A DNA stretch of 5,350 nucleotides, taken from positions 1 to 5,350 of the forward strand of contig CAMAHZ010000092.1 in assembly GCA_945834965.1 (NCBI GenBank), read 5' to 3'. The position numbers were made by a program, and so were the translations under genes. Below are positions 4,794 to 5,350 of this stretch, piece after piece; within the stretch, counting starts at the first letter, position 1; the number at the start of each line of letters is the position of its first letter. The notes under the pieces were generated by a model that searched no databases, was not told the origin of the DNA, and saw nothing but the letters and a program-made list of their open reading frames with translations. Origin of the DNA: an uncultured Clostridia bacterium. Its GTDB lineage: Bacteria > Bacillota > Clostridia > Christensenellales > Borkfalkiaceae.

Positions 4794-5350
4794 TTATTTT
4801 TCGGGAACGTAATTAAAGTGGACGACCGTACTTGACGGAATGCAATCCTTTTTCTCTAACGCCTTTTCTTCGTACTCAGGCTCGGCGTCGGGGTTAGAAT
4901 TTTCCTTCTTTTCAAAGGTGTAGAAATACAACTCGTCCCACTGCTCTTTTGTACCCATAAAGTAGATATCGGTAAACATATTACCCGCAAGCGCACTATC
5001 CGCAATTTTAGTTATGCTTGCAGAAAGGACTATTTCGGTAAGGGACGAATTCATATAGATGTTACCGCCCGTTGAAACGACGGAATTATAAAAAGAACCG
5101 CCCTTTAAATCGGTTATATTTGCATAAACTTCCGCCCTTTCAAGCTTTGCACATTCCATAAATACCCTGTCGCCGAGAGAAGTTACGCTTGAAGGTATTA
5201 CTACGCTTTCCAGATAACTGCACATACCGAACGCCGAATAGCCGATTGTCTGCACGCTGTCGGGTATGGTTACTTCGGTCAAGCCGCTTAAGGCAAACGC
5301 CAAATTGCCTATCGACGTAACCGAATCGGGTATTAAGACCGTGCGAAGAG
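4794..5350 (-). CDS. BspA-type leucine-rich-repeat protein (N-terminal part outside window)
   Basis: The reading frame is open from the TAA stop at 4794-4796 to the right edge, so 185 C-terminal codons are seen and the true start lies beyond 5350. The TTG at 5303-5301 is inside a repeat and is not a start. Repeats of about 23 residues follow the BspA/LRR_5 pattern IP.SVTsIG..AF..c..L: TVLIPDSVTSIGNLAF, EVTIPDSVQTIGYSAF and SVVIPSSVTSLGDRVF, then more divergent copies ending in LSASITKIADSAL. A terminal IYFMGTKEQWDEL followed by a charged Asp/Glu/Lys-rich insert and VVHFNYVPEK is the usual closing module of these proteins. No sortase signal or membrane anchor is at the C-terminus. Such proteins are usually secreted or surface-exposed and bind host or neighbour molecules or polysaccharide (family knowledge); the export signal would be in the unseen N-terminus. 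The specific ligand cannot be told. Confidence 0.9.
   Translation of the reverse strand, partial: LRTVLIPDSVTSIGNLAFALSGLTEVTIPDSVQTIGYSAFGMCSYLESVVIPSSVTSLGDRVFMECAKLERAEVYANITDLKGGSFYNSVVSTGGNIYMNSSLTEIVLSASITKIADSALAGNMFTDIYFMGTKEQWDELYFYTFEKKENSNPDAEPEYEEKALEKKDCIPSSTVVHFNYVPEK

Noticed and set aside
5301..5303. TTG at 5303-5301 as a start codon for the repeat protein
   Set aside because: It falls inside a leucine-rich repeat; the frame continues open upstream with another repeat unit (TVLIPDSVTSIG) to the window edge, and there is no ribosome binding site.
1..5350. CRISPR array, insertion sequence, tRNA or rRNA gene
   Set aside because: No regularly spaced repeats, transposase motifs, terminal inverted repeats or tRNA/rRNA-like sequence were seen on either strand.

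Overview
The window looks like chromosomal DNA from a low-to-moderate-GC Gram-positive bacterium, most likely a Clostridia-type Bacillota. This rests on three things: the gene order matches the Bacillota block rpmB / yloU / yloV(fakA) / ... / recG, the ribosome binding sites are strong and purine-rich (AGGAGG before rpmB), and the last gene is a BspA-type leucine-rich-repeat protein of the kind common in gut anaerobes. The family-level placement is inference.

Layout: positions 1-1895 (minus) hold most of recG, whose C-terminal end lies beyond the left edge. A 60-bp gap with a terminator-like hairpin separates it from fakA/yloV (1956-3605, minus), the ATP-binding subunit of fatty acid kinase. 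A 154-bp gap with a weak terminator-like hairpin and a structured leader separates fakA from yloU (3760-4110, minus), a small Asp23/Gls24 protein. Then comes a very AT-rich divergent intergenic region (4111-4394) with one good promoter on each strand, both giving leaders of about 60 nt with predicted hairpins. rpmB (4395-4580, plus) encodes ribosomal protein bL28 in its zinc-binding form. Between rpmB and the convergent repeat-protein gene (4794 to the right edge, minus) lies a strong bidirectional terminator preceded by two smaller hairpins.

How the genes fit together: yloU, fakA and recG run in one direction and are probably co-transcribed at least in part from the yloU promoter. FakA links fatty acid uptake to phospholipid synthesis, RecG rescues stalled forks, and bL28 is a 50S component; the cluster is a conserved neighbourhood rather than one pathway. 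The B. subtilis sdaAB-sdaAA pair that sits between yloV and recG is absent here. The repeat protein is a separate transcription unit.

I found no unmistakable undescribed system. The most interesting non-coding signals are the leaders and junction hairpins of the yloU-fakA-recG series, especially the yloU leader, where two near-identical upstream arms compete for the same downstream arm. RecG also carries several departures from family consensus at conserved positions. All RNA structures were paired by eye without energy calculation.
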